Positions 18,068 through 30,340 are shown, counted from the stretch's first letter. The stretch is DNA of 64,000 bases from Vibrio chagasii (GCF_024347355.1 NZ_AP025465.1:3100001-3164000), one strand, 5' to 3'. The notes: generated by a model not told the origin, from the letters alone. A program made the numbers and translations.

Positions 18068-19534
18068 ATGAAACAAGTCAATGTAGATGTAGCAGTTATC
18101 GGGGGCGGTACGGCAGGTCTAGGATCATACCGCGCTGCAAAAGCACACACTGACAGTGTCGTGATGATTGAAGGCGGCCCTTACGGTACAACCTGTGCTC
18201 GTGTTGGTTGTATGCCATCTAAACTGCTTATTGCAGCTGCGGAGAGCGTACACCAAATCGAGAAAGCTCCGGCTTTTGGCGTTCACCCACAAGGCGATAT
18301 CGTAATTAACGGTCGTGAAGTCATGGACCGAGTGAAGTTTGAACGTGACCGTTTTGTTGGTTTTGTTTTAGAAGGCGTCGATGAGATCCCAGAGCAAGAT
18401 AAAATCTCTGGCTACGCAAAATTCTTAGACGACAACACACTTCAAGTTGATGACCACACGGTGATCACGGCAAAGCGTATTGTTATCGCAACCGGCTCTC
18501 GCCCTGCATACCCTGCTGTTTGGAATGAACTTGGCGACCGCCTAATCATTAACGATGACGTGTTCAGCTGGGATGATTTACCAGAATCAGTTGCCGTATT
18601 TGGCCCAGGTGTAATTGGTCTAGAGCTTGGTCAGTCGCTACACCGCTTAGGTGTGAAGACCAAACTGTTCGGTTTGGGTGGTCAAGTTGGCCCAGTAACT
18701 GACCCAGAGATAATGGCTTACGCAGATAAAGCCTTCAATGAAGAGTTCTACCTCGATGCCGACGTGAAAATCGAAAGCATGAAGCGTATTACCACTGAAT
18801 CGGGTGAGCCGCGTGTCGAAATTCAGTTCATCAATAAGCAAGGTGAGCTAGAAACCAACATCGTTGAATACGTATTGGCAGCAACAGGTCGTCGTCCTAA
18901 CACGGATAAACTTGGTTTAGAGAATACCTCTCTAGAGCTTGATGAGCGCGGTGTGCCAGTTGCAGACCTTTACACACTGCAAACATCGTTACCATCAATC
19001 TTTATTGCAGGTGACGCTAGCAACCAACTGCCCCTGCTACATGAAGCGGCAGACCAAGCGCGCATTGCCGGTGACAACGCAGGTCGCTTCCCTGAGATTC
19101 GTGCAGGCCTACGCCGCTCTAAAATCTCAGCGGTTTTCTCTGACCCGCAAATCGCGATGGTTGGTGAAACTTACAAAGAGATCACCACACGCTTAGGTAC
19201 ATGTGGTTGTTTCGCAACAGGTGAAGTGTCTTTCGAGAACCAAGGCCGCTCACGAGTAATGCTACGCAACAAAGGCATTCTGCACGTTTACGGCGAGCAA
19301 GGTACTGGTCGCTTCCTTGGTGCTGAAATGATGGGACCAAATGCAGAACACTTGGCGCACTTGTTAGCATGGGCACACCAAAACAAGATGACGGTTTCTG
19401 AAATGCTAGATATGCCGTTCTATCACCCAGTAATCGAAGAAGGTGTACGAACTGCGCTACGTGACCTCAACGCGAAACTGCACTTAGGTCCAGAGATGGT
19501 GAAACACTGTCTAGACTGTGGTCCAGGTTGTTAA
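18068..19534 (+). CDS. Dihydrolipoamide dehydrogenase-like flavin disulfide reductase with cysteine-rich tail
   Basis: 488 residues from the ATG at 18068; a TTG at 18020 would add 16 residues without a ribosome site. The FAD motif is VIGGGTAGLGSYRAAK, the redox-active pair is in GTTCARVGCMPSK, and the NAD(P) motif is VFGPGVIGLELGQSL. The second FAD motif is FIAGDAS and the dimer-interface catalytic His-Glu is in HPVIEEG. It differs from classical Lpd in carrying a CGC motif (LGTCGCF) and ending in HCLDCGPGC, with three cysteines in the last eight residues. It lies 207 bp downstream of prx-grx, so a role in thiol redox defence is inferred; the true substrate is unknown. Confidence 0.88.
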   Translation: MKQVNVDVAVIGGGTAGLGSYRAAKAHTDSVVMIEGGPYGTTCARVGCMPSKLLIAAAESVHQIEKAPAFGVHPQGDIVINGREVMDRVKFERDRFVGFVLEGVDEIPEQDKISGYAKFLDDNTLQVDDHTVITAKRIVIATGSRPAYPAVWNELGDRLIINDDVFSWDDLPESVAVFGPGVIGLELGQSLHRLGVKTKLFGLGGQVGPVTDPEIMAYADKAFNEEFYLDADVKIESMKRITTESGEPRVEIQFINKQGELETNIVEYVLAATGRRPNTDKLGLENTSLELDERGVPVADLYTLQTSLPSIFIAGDASNQLPLLHEAADQARIAGDNAGRFPEIRAGLRRSKISAVFSDPQIAMVGETYKEITTRLGTCGCFATGEVSFENQGRSRVMLRNKGILHVYGEQGTGRFLGAEMMGPNAEHLAHLLAWAHQNKMTVSEMLDMPFYHPVIEEGVRTALRDLNAKLHLGPEMVKHCLDCGPGC

Positions 19535-19572
19535 TCTCGGTCGATTGAGACAAAACGCATAGATTAAATACT

Positions 19573-19601
19573 AAAAAGGAAAGCCATTGGCTTTCCTTTT
19601 T
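19573..19601 (+). terminator. Terminator of the flavoprotein gene
   Basis: A 13-bp stem, AAAAAGGAAAGCC (19573-19585) with GGCTTTCCTTTTT (19589-19601), has a 3-base loop and T runs. Confidence 0.85.
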
Positions 19602-19625
19602 GTTTTTTGGCAACGAGCAAATAAC

Positions 19626-19739
19626 AGATTCCCGATTACGCTCCTTCGTCCCTATAGGGAATGACGTGGATTTAGTTAAGCAACTAAGCCAAAACTTAAT
19701 ACGTCATTCCAGAACTGAGGGACGAAGTATCTGGAATCT
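19626..19739. repeat. Palindromic dispersed-type repeat, copy 1
   Basis: A 114-bp element begins AGATTCC and ends GGAATCT. Inner inverted arms GGGAATGACG (about 19657-19666) and CGTCATTCC (about 19702-19710) and outer arms around CCTTCGTCCCT / GGGACGAAG make it strongly self-complementary. There is no reading frame. It resembles a MITE or intergenic palindromic unit. A similar element recurs immediately downstream. Confidence 0.8.
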
Positions 19740-19756
19740 CTTGTCACACATAAATA

Positions 19757-19870
19757 GAAACTCCGACCACACTCCTTCGTCACTATGGGGAATGACGTTG
19801 ATTTAATTAAGCAACTAAGCCTAAACTTAAACCGTCATTCCAGAACTGAGGGACGAAGTATCTGGAATCT
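19757..19870. repeat. Palindromic dispersed-type repeat, copy 2
   Basis: This is a second 114-bp unit, 17 bp after copy 1 and in the same orientation. The right half, from CTAAACTTAA to GGAATCT, is nearly identical to copy 1. The left arm (ACTCCGACCACACTCC) has diverged, reducing its pairing. Confidence 0.8.
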
Positions 19871-19905
19871 CTAAAAACCTTTACTTATCGCTAAATGCGA
19901 GAAAA

Positions 19906-20253
19906 TTACTTCTCAGCTGCAATCACAGAGATCTCAACAAGTAGTGCTTCACGAGCCATGTCGCCAGTCACACATGCGCGAGCAGGAGCGTGACCTTCTG
20001 GAACCCATGCATCCCATACTGCGTTCATTTCCTGGAAGTCTTTCATGTCTTTCAAGTAAATCGTTGCTGACAGCATGTGCTCTTTATCACTGCCAGCTTG
20101 CTCAAGTAACGCTTCTACTTTATCTAGCATCGTCTGTGTTTGTTCTGTAATGCCTTTTGTTGCATCCGCACAAACTTGGCCACATAGGTAGATAGTACCG
20201 TTGTGTTTAACAATACGGCTCATGCGTTGCTTGGTTTCTTGGCGCTCAATCAT
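19906..20253 (-). CDS. RidA/YjgF-family protein
   Basis: 115 residues. The RidA fold is recognisable from [42 protein letters not shown] and the C-terminal block [26 protein letters not shown]. The conserved Arg and the Glu of the active cleft are present. Family members hydrolyse reactive enamine/imine intermediates, but this subgroup differs from the archetypal RidA (IPAPAR/EIEVIA-like wording), so substrate is uncertain. The N-terminus [10 protein letters not shown] is unusually long; the in-frame Met at residue 11 is an alternative start. Confidence 0.85.
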   Translation of the reverse strand: MIERQETKQRMSRIVKHNGTIYLCGQVCADATKGITEQTQTMLDKVEALLEQAGSDKEHMLSATIYLKDMKDFQEMNAVWDAWVPEGHAPARACVTGDMAREALLVEISVIAAEK

Positions 20254-20340
20254 CGATCTTCTCTCTCTATGTCACCGTGATCCAATATCTTGTGACGTGT
20301 TATTATCAGGGCAATAAGCATAACGCGAATCAAGCCCAAG

Positions 20341-20589
20341 ATGACATGTCTTCATTGCAATAAAAATGAAAAAATCTTCAACAAACTCGGTCGTTGCCAA
20401 CGTTGTATGAATCAACTCACGGTGTTGTCGATATTGAGTTGGGGAGTATGGTGGCTGTTTTTCAGGGAAGACCCAAAAACCATCAACGCCATCGCTTTGA
20501 TGATGGCAGCGTTCGCATTCAGTGGTTTATTGTCGCTGCATTGGATAATGAAGCTTTTGGTACTACCTTTGAGAAGCAAAAAACGTTAG
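20341..20589 (+). CDS. Small membrane protein, probably DUF3624 family
   Basis: 82 residues. The N-terminus has two CxxC pairs, CLHC and CQRC (in GRCQRCMNQL), suggesting metal binding. Two hydrophobic helices follow (about 25-42 and 50-75), and a basic tail LRSKKR ends the protein. I associate it with DUF3624 of vibrios from the GRCxxCMxQL wording, without certainty. It stands alone, divergent from the RidA-family gene, with a good terminator downstream. Confidence 0.7.
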   Translation: MTCLHCNKNEKIFNKLGRCQRCMNQLTVLSILSWGVWWLFFREDPKTINAIALMMAAFAFSGLLSLHWIMKLLVLPLRSKKR

Positions 20590-20659
20590 CTAAGGTATTT
20601 GTAGGACAGGCGATCATCTCACTTATCGAGATATCACCTTTCGCCAAACGGCAGATAGA

Positions 20660-20697
20660 AAAAAGCCCCAAAACCAATCGGTTTTGGGGCTTTCTTA
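20660..20697 (+). terminator. Terminator after the small membrane protein
   Basis: A 14-bp stem, AAAGCCCCAAAACC (20662-20675) with its complement (20680-20693), is followed by TTTCTT. Confidence 0.85.
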
Positions 20698-20758
20698 GAA
20701 AATTCTAAGAAAAAGCAGTGGTACTTTAATAGACCGGGCTTTTCTTAGTTTGTTCCCC

Positions 20759-20786
20759 AAAAAGATCAGATTTTTGATCTTTTTTT
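20759..20786. terminator. Terminator of argH, probably bidirectional
   Basis: AAAAAGATCA (20759-20768) pairs with TGATCTTTTT (20775-20784). Runs of A or T flank it on both strands. It follows the argH stop on the minus strand. Confidence 0.75.
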
Positions 20787-20808
20787 TAGGGCCCATAAAA
20801 TCAAGGTG

Positions 20809-22743
<1,935 letters not shown>

Positions 22744-22789
22744 TCAGTATTTTTCTGATGGTTTAAACTTACGGCAATTCAAAATTAAA

Positions 22790-22828
22790 ATAAAGTATTA
22801 ATTCATTTTTTTCACATATTTATTCACC
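22790..22828. promoter_or_regulatory. Weak ARG-box pair upstream of argH
   Basis: ATTCA half-sites at 22801-22805 and 22822-22826 are exactly 21 bp apart, the spacing of paired 18-bp ARG boxes with a 3-bp gap. Each has an A/T-only centre, but the left half-sites fit the TGAAT consensus poorly. Confidence 0.35.
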
Positions 22829-22924
22829 AAAGGATTCATCCATTGATTCTTTACAGCGTAGAGCGCGAATTATATGCCATCCCATAGTAAAAACCGAAGC
22901 TGATTTATTAGGCGATTAGAAAGT

Positions 22925-22963
22925 AAAAAGCCCACTCACTAATCAATAGTGAGTGGGCTTTGC
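22925..22963 (-). terminator. Terminator of argG
   Basis: A 14-bp perfect stem (22927-22940 with 22948-22961, AAAGCCCACTCACT) has a 7-base loop. On the minus strand it is followed by a T run. Confidence 0.88.
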
Positions 22964-23030
22964 ATAATCATGTCTGTTTGCCGACCTACAATATTTCAGT
23001 GAAGGCTAGCTCACTAACTCATTGTTAACA

Positions 23031-24242
23031 TTACTTTTGGCTATTCAGAGCACGGATACGGCTTGATAGCGAGTAAAGACGGATGAAGCCTTCAGCATGA
23101 CTTTGGTCGTAAACTTCATCTTCACCAAAGGTTGCAAACTCTTCTGAGTATAGGCTGTTGTCAGAACGCTTCTGAGTTACCGTTGCGTGGCCTTTGTAAA
23201 GCTTAACAACTACCTCACCGTTAACGTCTTGCGCTAGCTCTTCTGTCGCAGCAAGAATTGACTTACATAGTGGAGTGAACCAACGACCATCGTATACAAG
23301 GTGAGAAGCTTTAACGCCTAGCTCTTCACGGAATTCAAATGCTGCTTTATCAAGAACCAATTGCTCTACTGCACGCAGTGCTTCCATCATGATGGTGCCA
23401 CCCGGAGTTTCGTAACAACCACGCGACTTCATACCAACAAGACGGTTCTCTACGATATCGATACGACCAACACCGTGCTTAGCACCCTTCTCGTTCAGGT
23501 AAACCAGTGCGTTGTATGGTGTCATTGTTTCACCGTCAACGGCAACCACTTCGCCTTTTTCAACTTTAAGCGTCACTGTTTCAGATTCGTTTGGCGCTTG
23601 CTCTGGGTCTACAGTCCAAGCCCAGCAATCTTCGTTTGGCGCGTTCCATGTATCTTCAAGTACGCCACCTTCTGTTGAGATGTGCCATGCGTTTGCGTCA
23701 CGAGAGTAGATCTTAGTCAGAGAAGCAGTACAAGGAATGTTACGCTCAGCTAGGTAATCCAGACATTCTTCACGGCTCACTAGATCCCACTCACGCCATG
23801 GTGCAATTACGTGTAGGTCTGGTGCTAGTGCAGCGAACGCACCTTCAAAACGAACTTGGTCATTACCTTTACCCGTACAACCGTGACACAGTGCATCTGC
23901 ACCTACTTTACGCGCAACTTCAACCTGTGCTTTAGCAATGATTGGACGAGCCATTGAAGTACCTAGTAGGTATTTACCTTCGTAGTAAGCACCAGTTTTT
24001 AGCGTTGGGAAGATGTAATCAGCAACCATCTCTTCTTTAAGGTCAGCGATGTAACACTCAGAAGCACCTGAAGCTTTTGCTTTTTCTTCAATACCTTCTA
24101 GCTCTTCAGCACCTTGGCCAACATCCGCGACAAACGCCACTACTTCACAGTCATAGTTCTCTTTCAACCATGGAATGATTACTGATGTGTCTAGACCGCC
24201 AGAGTAGGCTACTACAACTTTCTTTACGTTAACTTTGCTCAT
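23031..24242 (-). CDS. argG: Argininosuccinate synthase
   Basis: 403 residues from the ATG at 24242, which has AGGAG 7 bases upstream; an in-frame ATG at 24299 lacks such a site. It condenses citrulline and aspartate with ATP. The PP-loop [13 protein letters not shown] and the segments [13 protein letters not shown] and [13 protein letters not shown] are those of the type I enzyme. It lies 113 bp downstream of argB in the argCBG unit; argF, found here in some relatives, is absent. Confidence 0.97.
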   Translation of the reverse strand: MSKVNVKKVVVAYSGGLDTSVIIPWLKENYDCEVVAFVADVGQGAEELEGIEEKAKASGASECYIADLKEEMVADYIFPTLKTGAYYEGKYLLGTSMARPIIAKAQVEVARKVGADALCHGCTGKGNDQVRFEGAFAALAPDLHVIAPWREWDLVSREECLDYLAERNIPCTASLTKIYSRDANAWHISTEGGVLEDTWNAPNEDCWAWTVDPEQAPNESETVTLKVEKGEVVAVDGETMTPYNALVYLNEKGAKHGVGRIDIVENRLVGMKSRGCYETPGGTIMMEALRAVEQLVLDKAAFEFREELGVKASHLVYDGRWFTPLCKSILAATEELAQDVNGEVVVKLYKGHATVTQKRSDNSLYSEEFATFGEDEVYDQSHAEGFIRLYSLSSRIRALNSQK

Positions 24243-24355
24243 TTTCTTTCTCCTAGTTTCCATACTGCACATGGCGGTCAGCGTTGGAAATGACTTCATA
24301 ATTATATGTTTATTTAATTTGTCTAAATTCTTTAAGTAGTGACTCGCAGTGAGAC

Positions 24356-25144
24356 CTACTGAGGTAAAAACTGTGTTCCTATGCTTTTACCTGAAAACAG
24401 TTGTGTTAGCTTTTCTGGGTATCGCCACGTCGCGACTTCGATTGGTCGACCAAGGTCGTTAGCAGCTTCTAGTGCGGCTTGAACCTTCACGATCATGCCA
24501 TCAGTAATCACTTTCCCTTCGATAAGGTCATCAGCTTGCTGCTGGTTAAGGCTTGGAATTAGGTGACCCTTGCCATCTAGTACGCCACTTACATCAGAAA
24601 GCAGTACCAGCTCAGCATCAAGTGCACCAGCAACAGCAACCGCAGCTTGGTCAGCATTCACATTCATCAGTTGCCCTTGCTCAGTTAGACCAATTGAACT
24701 GATGATTGGCAGTGCGCCCGCATTCAGAATGGCTTGTAGAACGGTTGAATCACCTGGTTCAGCTTTGCCAACTGCGCCCAATTCAGGGTTCAATTCGCTC
24801 ACTTTGCATAAACCACCATCAGCTAGGCTCAAACCAACAGCATTAATACCGTCTTTAATCGCCTGACCTTGCAGTAATTTGTTCGCCGTGCCCGCTAGCG
24901 CGCCAGCAATAACAGGAATCTGATCATAAGGAGTAACGCGCAGACCTTCTTTCTTAACAGTCTCAAGGTTCAACTTATTCATTAAATCATCGACAAGGTA
25001 ACCACCGCCGTGAACAATCACGATTGGTCGTTGTGCTTGTTGTTGGTAAGCAGAGATCGCACCAAATAACTTGCTAAGTGTTTCACCACAAGATAGCGCA
25101 GCGCCACCTAGCTTTATGATTAATGGTTGATTATTAAGGCTCAT
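24356..25144 (-). CDS. argB: Acetylglutamate kinase
   Basis: 262 residues, the length of the arginine-insensitive enterobacterial type. It phosphorylates N-acetylglutamate. KLGGAALS near the N-terminus, [12 protein letters not shown], and [29 protein letters not shown] are the amino acid kinase signatures. It starts 12 bp after argC. Confidence 0.96.
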   Translation of the reverse strand: MSLNNQPLIIKLGGAALSCGETLSKLFGAISAYQQQAQRPIVIVHGGGYLVDDLMNKLNLETVKKEGLRVTPYDQIPVIAGALAGTANKLLQGQAIKDGINAVGLSLADGGLCKVSELNPELGAVGKAEPGDSTVLQAILNAGALPIISSIGLTEQGQLMNVNADQAAVAVAGALDAELVLLSDVSGVLDGKGHLIPSLNQQQADDLIEGKVITDGMIVKVQAALEAANDLGRPIEVATWRYPEKLTQLFSGKSIGTQFLPQ

Positions 25145-25156
25145 ATCTAGATTTCC

Positions 25157-26161
25157 TTACACTAACGCAGTTAATGGCGCAAAACCATAACGTAAATTTA
25201 AACACTGCATCGCTTGGCTAGATGCACCCTTTAATAAGTTATCAATCGCTGAAACAACGATGATGTGTTGACCTTGAACCTTCCAACCTAAATCGCAGAA
25301 AGGTGTCTGTTCTACATCTTGAATTCTTGGCAATGTCTCTTCGAGTAACCTTACGGCTGGCTTGCCTTGGTAAGCTTGTTCAAAGGCATCTTGTACCTGT
25401 TGTTCTGTCACGCCCTGAGCCAGCTTCATAGTAATGGTCGCTAAAATGCCGCGCTTAAAGTTGCCTAGGTGCGGAGTGAAAATCACATCACATCCTAAAT
25501 GTGCTGCCATTTCAGGTTGATGACGGTGGTTAAATACACCATAAGCTTGCAGGCTCACTTCGCAGAAGCTGTTGACCATGGTCGCCTTGCGCCCTGCCCC
25601 ACTAACGCCGCTGGTCGCGTTAATCACAGGCCATTGATTCTCGTCCAGTAACTTAGCTTCAACTAAAGGCTTAATCGCCAGTTGTGATGCCGTTGGGTAA
25701 CAACCTGCGACTGCAACAAGCTGAGCTTCTTTAATCTCTTGCTCATTCCATTCCGCTAAACCGTAAGCCGCTTTATCTAGCCACTGTTCATGTTGGTGTT
25801 CAAAGCCGTAAAACTCTTGGTAGAAGTTTTCGCCTTTAACTCTAAAAGCACCTGATAGGTCGAATACTTGGCAATCATTCTCTAGAAAGATAGGAGCCAG
25901 GTCATGACTCACTTCATGTGCTGTCGCTAGGAAAATCACATCAGACTGCTTTGCCACTTCTTCTGGATTCGTTAATGGCTGTACTGGCATATCAATCAAG
26001 CCCGCTAACTTACCGTGCAGTGCTGCAATAGGTTTACCTGCGTCTACACTATTGGCTGAGACATACAAACCTGATAGCGTGAGCTCAGGGTGTCTGTTTA
26101 TCATTAGAGCCAGTTCTGCTCCTGTGTAGCCGCTTGCGCCAATGATCGTGGTTTTCAACAT
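25157..26161 (-). CDS. argC: N-acetyl-gamma-glutamyl-phosphate reductase
   Basis: 334 residues. It reduces acetylglutamyl phosphate to the semialdehyde with NADPH. The N-terminal nucleotide motif is [13 protein letters not shown], and the catalytic Cys lies in [12 protein letters not shown]. The HRHQPEM segment is also typical. It is first in argCBG and divergent from argE, with ARG boxes in the shared promoter. Confidence 0.97.
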   Translation of the reverse strand: MLKTTIIGASGYTGAELALMINRHPELTLSGLYVSANSVDAGKPIAALHGKLAGLIDMPVQPLTNPEEVAKQSDVIFLATAHEVSHDLAPIFLENDCQVFDLSGAFRVKGENFYQEFYGFEHQHEQWLDKAAYGLAEWNEQEIKEAQLVAVAGCYPTASQLAIKPLVEAKLLDENQWPVINATSGVSGAGRKATMVNSFCEVSLQAYGVFNHRHQPEMAAHLGCDVIFTPHLGNFKRGILATITMKLAQGVTEQQVQDAFEQAYQGKPAVRLLEETLPRIQDVEQTPFCDLGWKVQGQHIIVVSAIDNLLKGASSQAMQCLNLRYGFAPLTALV

Positions 26162-26231
26162 CTCAACACATCCATTTCTGAAGTAAGTTACATTTCAAAA
26201 TTTGACTATTCATACTTAATTTTTGGCTTTA

Positions 26232-26270
26232 TTTGATTTCTTATGCATTAAATATGATTTAATATGTGTT
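26232..26270. promoter_or_regulatory. Candidate paired ARG boxes in the argC-argE divergent promoter
   Basis: Box 1 (26232-26249) contains TGATT-TCTT-ATGCA. Box 2 (26253-26270) contains TGATT-TAAT-ATGTG. The 3-bp gap between two 18-bp boxes is the geometry that an ArgR hexamer binds. It would repress argE and argCBG together. The fit is good in box 1 and partial in box 2. Confidence 0.6.
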
Positions 26271-26315
26271 TTACCGACTTATAGTTTTCCTGTCAATAGT
26301 AGAAGTGAAGATATT

Positions 26316-27452
26316 ATGCAATTACCGAGTTTCCTTGAGGTCTATAAAGGCCTAATTTCCACCGACTCTATTAGTTCTACGGATCCAAGCTGGGATCATG
26401 GCAACGAGAAAGTGATCGAAAAAATGGCTCAATGGTTTAAAGATCTGGGCTTTAGCGTAGAAGTCGTGGAAGTTGAGCCTGGCAAGCATAATATGATCGC
26501 AAAAATGGGCTCAGGCGAAGGCGGCTTATTGCTGGCTGGACATAGTGATACCGTGCCATTTGATGAAGGGCGTTGGAATTTCGACCCTCACGCACTGACA
26601 GAACACAACAATCGCTTCTACGGATTAGGTACTGCCGACATGAAAGGCTTTTTCGCCTTTATCTATGAAGCAGTAAGAAAGATGGATTGGAGTAAACAGG
26701 CGAAGCCACTTTATGTATTGGCAACCTGTGATGAAGAGACCACCATGCTAGGTGCGCGTCATTTCACTGAAAACGCACCGTTTAAACCGGATTACTGCAT
26801 CATTGGTGAACCGACCAGCCTAGTACCGATTCGCGGGCACAAAGGTCACGTGGCGAATGCAGTGCGCGTAACCGGTAAATCAGGTCACTCTTCAGATCCA
26901 GCATTAGGCGTTAACGCTATCGAAATCATGCATGAAGTGCTGTTTGCTTTGATGCAGCTGCGCGACAAATTAATTAAAGAGTACCACCACCCAGGGTTCG
27001 CAATTCCAAGCCCGACACTAAACCTAGGTCATATTCATGGTGGTGACAGCGCTAACCGTATTTGTGGTTGTTGTGAACTGCACTACGACGTGCGCCCTTT
27101 ACCAAGTATCAGCTTAGACGGTTTAGATAACATGCTGCGCAGCGCACTCAAAGAAGTGGAAGCGAAGTGGCCGGGCAGAATTGAGATTACGCCACTGCAC
27201 GAACCTATCCCAGGTTACGAGTGTCAGCACGACCACCCATTTATCGGCGGCATGGAATCCGTTTGCGAAACTGAATCACAAACCGTGAATTACTGTACCG
27301 AGGCACCTTTCCTCCAAGAACTTTGCCCAACCTTAGTTCTGGGGCCGGGCTCAATCGACCAAGCTCACCAACCGGATGAATTCTTAAGCTTTGATTTTAT
27401 CGACCCAACGATTGACGTACTGGGTAAATCTATTCGTAAATATTGTTTCTAG
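26316..27452 (+). CDS. argE: Acetylornithine deacetylase
   Basis: 378 residues from the ATG at 26316; the frame is open upstream to 26223 but that stretch is the promoter. It is an M20 metallopeptidase that hydrolyses N-acetylornithine. Metal-site segments are [24 protein letters not shown] and [12 protein letters not shown], and GKSGHSSDP starts the dimerisation domain. It is divergent from argCBG as in enterobacteria. Confidence 0.96.
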   Translation: MQLPSFLEVYKGLISTDSISSTDPSWDHGNEKVIEKMAQWFKDLGFSVEVVEVEPGKHNMIAKMGSGEGGLLLAGHSDTVPFDEGRWNFDPHALTEHNNRFYGLGTADMKGFFAFIYEAVRKMDWSKQAKPLYVLATCDEETTMLGARHFTENAPFKPDYCIIGEPTSLVPIRGHKGHVANAVRVTGKSGHSSDPALGVNAIEIMHEVLFALMQLRDKLIKEYHHPGFAIPSPTLNLGHIHGGDSANRICGCCELHYDVRPLPSISLDGLDNMLRSALKEVEAKWPGRIEITPLHEPIPGYECQHDHPFIGGMESVCETESQTVNYCTEAPFLQELCPTLVLGPGSIDQAHQPDEFLSFDFIDPTIDVLGKSIRKYCF

Positions 27453-27479
27453 TTATTGCCACCCTTGCGATACTTTTTT

Positions 27480-27510
27480 ATAAAAGCTGCCCTAAAAGGT
27501 GGCTTTTATT
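27480..27510 (+). terminator. Terminator of argE
   Basis: TAAAAGCTGCC pairs with GGTGGCTTTTA (two wobble pairs), followed by TT and a weak T run. Confidence 0.65.
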
Positions 27511-27536
27511 CTGTTATCCCTGCCAAAGCCTGATCT

Positions 27537-27551
27537 TGTAATTAAATTTCA
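27537..27551. promoter_or_regulatory. HexR-like operator upstream of ppc
   Basis: TGTAATTAAATTTCA matches the HexR consensus TGTAATTAAATTACA at 14 of 15 positions. It lies about 160 bp before the ppc start. HexR controls central carbon genes in gamma-proteobacteria; the hexR gene itself is not in the window. Confidence 0.55.
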
Positions 27552-27709
27552 CTTTATTCCGAAGTCTTGGAAAATTTACTTCTCCCGCATTTCGAAAACT
27601 AATAATTGCAAACTTAGAATGCTTTATTTGACTAGATACAGCAGTTTTCGCTAGATTGTGTACTTAACAAGGAACAATGGATGTAATTTTTTTACGAGGC
27701 AGGATGACA

Positions 27710-30340
27710 ATGAACGAGAAATACGCCGCTCTCAAGAGTAACGTAAGCATGCTGGGACGCTTGCTAGGTAACACAATCCAAGATGCACATGGTGACGTTA
27801 TCTTAGAGAAAGTGGAAACTATCCGTAAACTTTCCAAATCCGCCCGCGCAGGCAACAAAGCTGACCGTGACAGCCTAGTTGAAGAAATCAAAAACCTGCC
27901 GAACGAACAACTCACTCCTGTTGCTCGTGCATTTAACCAATTTCTCAACCTCACCAACATGGCAGAGCAATACCACACCATCTCTCGCCACTGTGAGGAG
28001 CATGTTTGCGAACCAGACGTGCTGCAATCTCTATTTTCCAAATTAAACCAAAACGACATCAGCAAGCTAGATGCAGCTCAAGCTGTTCGCGACCTGAACA
28101 TTGAGCTCGTTTTGACTGCACACCCAACAGAAATCACTCGTCGCACCATGATCAACAAGCTGGTGAAGATCAACGAATGTCTGTCTAAATTAGAATTAAG
28201 CGACCTATCACACAAAGAGCGCGTGAAAACCGAACGTCGCCTAGAGCAACTTATCGCTCAAGGTTGGCACTCTGATGTGATTCGTCAGCAACGCCCAACA
28301 CCACTTGATGAAGCGAAATGGGGCTTTGCGGTTGTAGAAAACTCGCTATGGGAAGCTGTGCCTGATTTCCTGCGTGAAATGGATGGTCGACTAAAAGGCT
28401 ACCTTGGTGAAGGCCTGCCGATTGATGCACGTCCAGTTCACTTCTCATCTTGGATGGGCGGTGACCGCGATGGTAACCCATTCGTAACGCACACTATTAC
28501 CAAAGAGGTTCTGCGCCTATCTCGCTGGAAAGCCGCTGACCTTTACCTAGGTGACGTAAACGAGCTGATTACCGAACTGTCGATGACTAAGTGTAATGAT
28601 GCGGTTCGTGAACTAGCCGGTGATGAGCATGAAGCTTACCGTGCAATCCTGAAGAACCTACGCACTCTACTGAACAACACACTAGAAGTACTAGATGCAA
28701 AACTGCATGACACTGAAGTTCCGAAGAAAGAAACACTACAGAACATCGACCAACTTTGGACTCCGCTTTACGCGTGTTACCAATCGCTGCACGAGTGTGG
28801 CATGGGCGTAATCGCAGACGGTTCTCTGCTTGATACCTTGCGCCGCCTAAAAGCGTTCGGTGTACATCTAGTTCGTCTCGATGTTCGTCAAGAAAGTACC
28901 CGTCACTCAGATGTACTGTCTGAACTGACTCGCTACTTAGGCATTGGTGATTACGACCAATGGAGCGAGCAAGACAAGATTGCTTTCTTAACCAATGAAT
29001 TAAGCTCTAAGCGCCCGCTGCTTCCTCGCGATTGGGAGCCATCTGAACAGGTTAAAGAGGTTTTAGACACCTGTAAGGTCATTGCTGCTCAACCTCGTGA
29101 AGCCTTCGGTGCTTACGTGATTTCTATGGCGCGTACAGCATCAGATGTACTGGCTGTTCACTTGCTACTGCAAGAATGTGGCTGCCCATACCGCATGGAC
29201 GTGTGTCCACTGTTCGAAACACTGGACGACTTGAACAACTCAGAAGCGGTAATGAAGCAGCTGATGAGTATCGACTTGTACCGTGGCTTCATCCAAAACC
29301 ACCAAATGGTAATGATCGGCTACTCAGACTCAGCGAAAGATGCGGGCGTAATGTCTGCAGGTTGGGCTCAATACGATGCAATGGATAAGCTAGTTAAGGT
29401 TTGTGATGAAGAAGGCATTGAACTGACTCTATTCCACGGTCGTGGCGGTACGGTTGGTCGTGGTGGTGCGCCAGCGCACGCAGCTCTTCTTTCTCAGCCA
29501 CCTAAGAGCTTGAAAGGCGGTTTACGTGTAACTGAGCAAGGCGAAATGATCCGCTTTAAGCTTGGCTTGCCAGATGTTGCTGTAAACAGCTTCAACCTTT
29601 ACGCAAGTGCGATTCTAGAAGCGAACCTTCTGCCGCCACCAGAGCCAAAACAAGAGTGGCGCGACCTAATGGAAGTGCTGTCTCAAGTCTCTTGTGAGGC
29701 TTACCGTAACGTGGTTCGTGGTGAAGAGAAGTTTGTTCCGTACTTCCGTCAAGCAACACCAGAACTAGAGCTAGGTAAACTGCCTCTAGGTTCTCGCCCA
29801 GCTAAACGTAACCCGAACGGTGGTGTAGAAAGCCTACGTGCAATTCCATGGATCTTCTCTTGGAGCCAAAACCGCTTGGTACTTCCTGCATGGTTAGGTG
29901 CTGGTGAAGCGATTCAATACTCAGTTGACCAAGGGCATCAAGCGCTACTTGAAGAGATGTGTCGTGAATGGCCATTCTTCTCAACTCGTTTGGGTATGTT
30001 GGAAATGGTGTACTCGAAGTGCAACATGGAAATCGCTAAGTACTACGACCAACGTCTTGTTGACGAAGAGCTATTACCGTTAGGTGAATTGCTGCGTGAA
30101 CAGCTACAAAAAGATATCAAAGCCGTACTAAATGTAGAGAACAACGAGAACCTAATGCAGAGCGACCCTTGGGGGCTTGAGTCGATTCGCCTACGTAACA
30201 TCTACGTAGAGCCATTGAACATGCTTCAAGCTGAGCTGCTGTACCGTACTCGTAAGTGCGAAACACCACCAGCTGAGTTAGAAGAGGCGCTAATGGTGAC
30301 TATTGCAGGCATTGCTGCAGGCATGCGAAATACCGGTTAA
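27710..30340 (+). CDS. ppc: Phosphoenolpyruvate carboxylase
   Basis: 876 residues from the ATG at 27710 (AGG 6-8 bases upstream), giving the family N-terminus [20 protein letters not shown]. In-frame ATGs at 27677 and 27704 are alternatives. It makes oxaloacetate from phosphoenolpyruvate and bicarbonate, feeding the TCA cycle. Catalytic segments are [26 protein letters not shown], and the C-terminal RNTG that closes the active site. It is single-cistron with a terminator at 30367. Confidence 0.97.
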   Translation: MNEKYAALKSNVSMLGRLLGNTIQDAHGDVILEKVETIRKLSKSARAGNKADRDSLVEEIKNLPNEQLTPVARAFNQFLNLTNMAEQYHTISRHCEEHVCEPDVLQSLFSKLNQNDISKLDAAQAVRDLNIELVLTAHPTEITRRTMINKLVKINECLSKLELSDLSHKERVKTERRLEQLIAQGWHSDVIRQQRPTPLDEAKWGFAVVENSLWEAVPDFLREMDGRLKGYLGEGLPIDARPVHFSSWMGGDRDGNPFVTHTITKEVLRLSRWKAADLYLGDVNELITELSMTKCNDAVRELAGDEHEAYRAILKNLRTLLNNTLEVLDAKLHDTEVPKKETLQNIDQLWTPLYACYQSLHECGMGVIADGSLLDTLRRLKAFGVHLVRLDVRQESTRHSDVLSELTRYLGIGDYDQWSEQDKIAFLTNELSSKRPLLPRDWEPSEQVKEVLDTCKVIAAQPREAFGAYVISMARTASDVLAVHLLLQECGCPYRMDVCPLFETLDDLNNSEAVMKQLMSIDLYRGFIQNHQMVMIGYSDSAKDAGVMSAGWAQYDAMDKLVKVCDEEGIELTLFHGRGGTVGRGGAPAHAALLSQPPKSLKGGLRVTEQGEMIRFKLGLPDVAVNSFNLYASAILEANLLPPPEPKQEWRDLMEVLSQVSCEAYRNVVRGEEKFVPYFRQATPELELGKLPLGSRPAKRNPNGGVESLRAIPWIFSWSQNRLVLPAWLGAGEAIQYSVDQGHQALLEEMCREWPFFSTRLGMLEMVYSKCNMEIAKYYDQRLVDEELLPLGELLREQLQKDIKAVLNVENNENLMQSDPWGLESIRLRNIYVEPLNMLQAELLYRTRKCETPPAELEEALMVTIAGIAAGMRNTG

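Noticed and set aside
20394..20708. 104-codon frame overlapping the small membrane protein gene
   Set aside because: Alternate frame that continues through a terminator; the 82-codon frame has the CxxC and helix pattern of a real protein.
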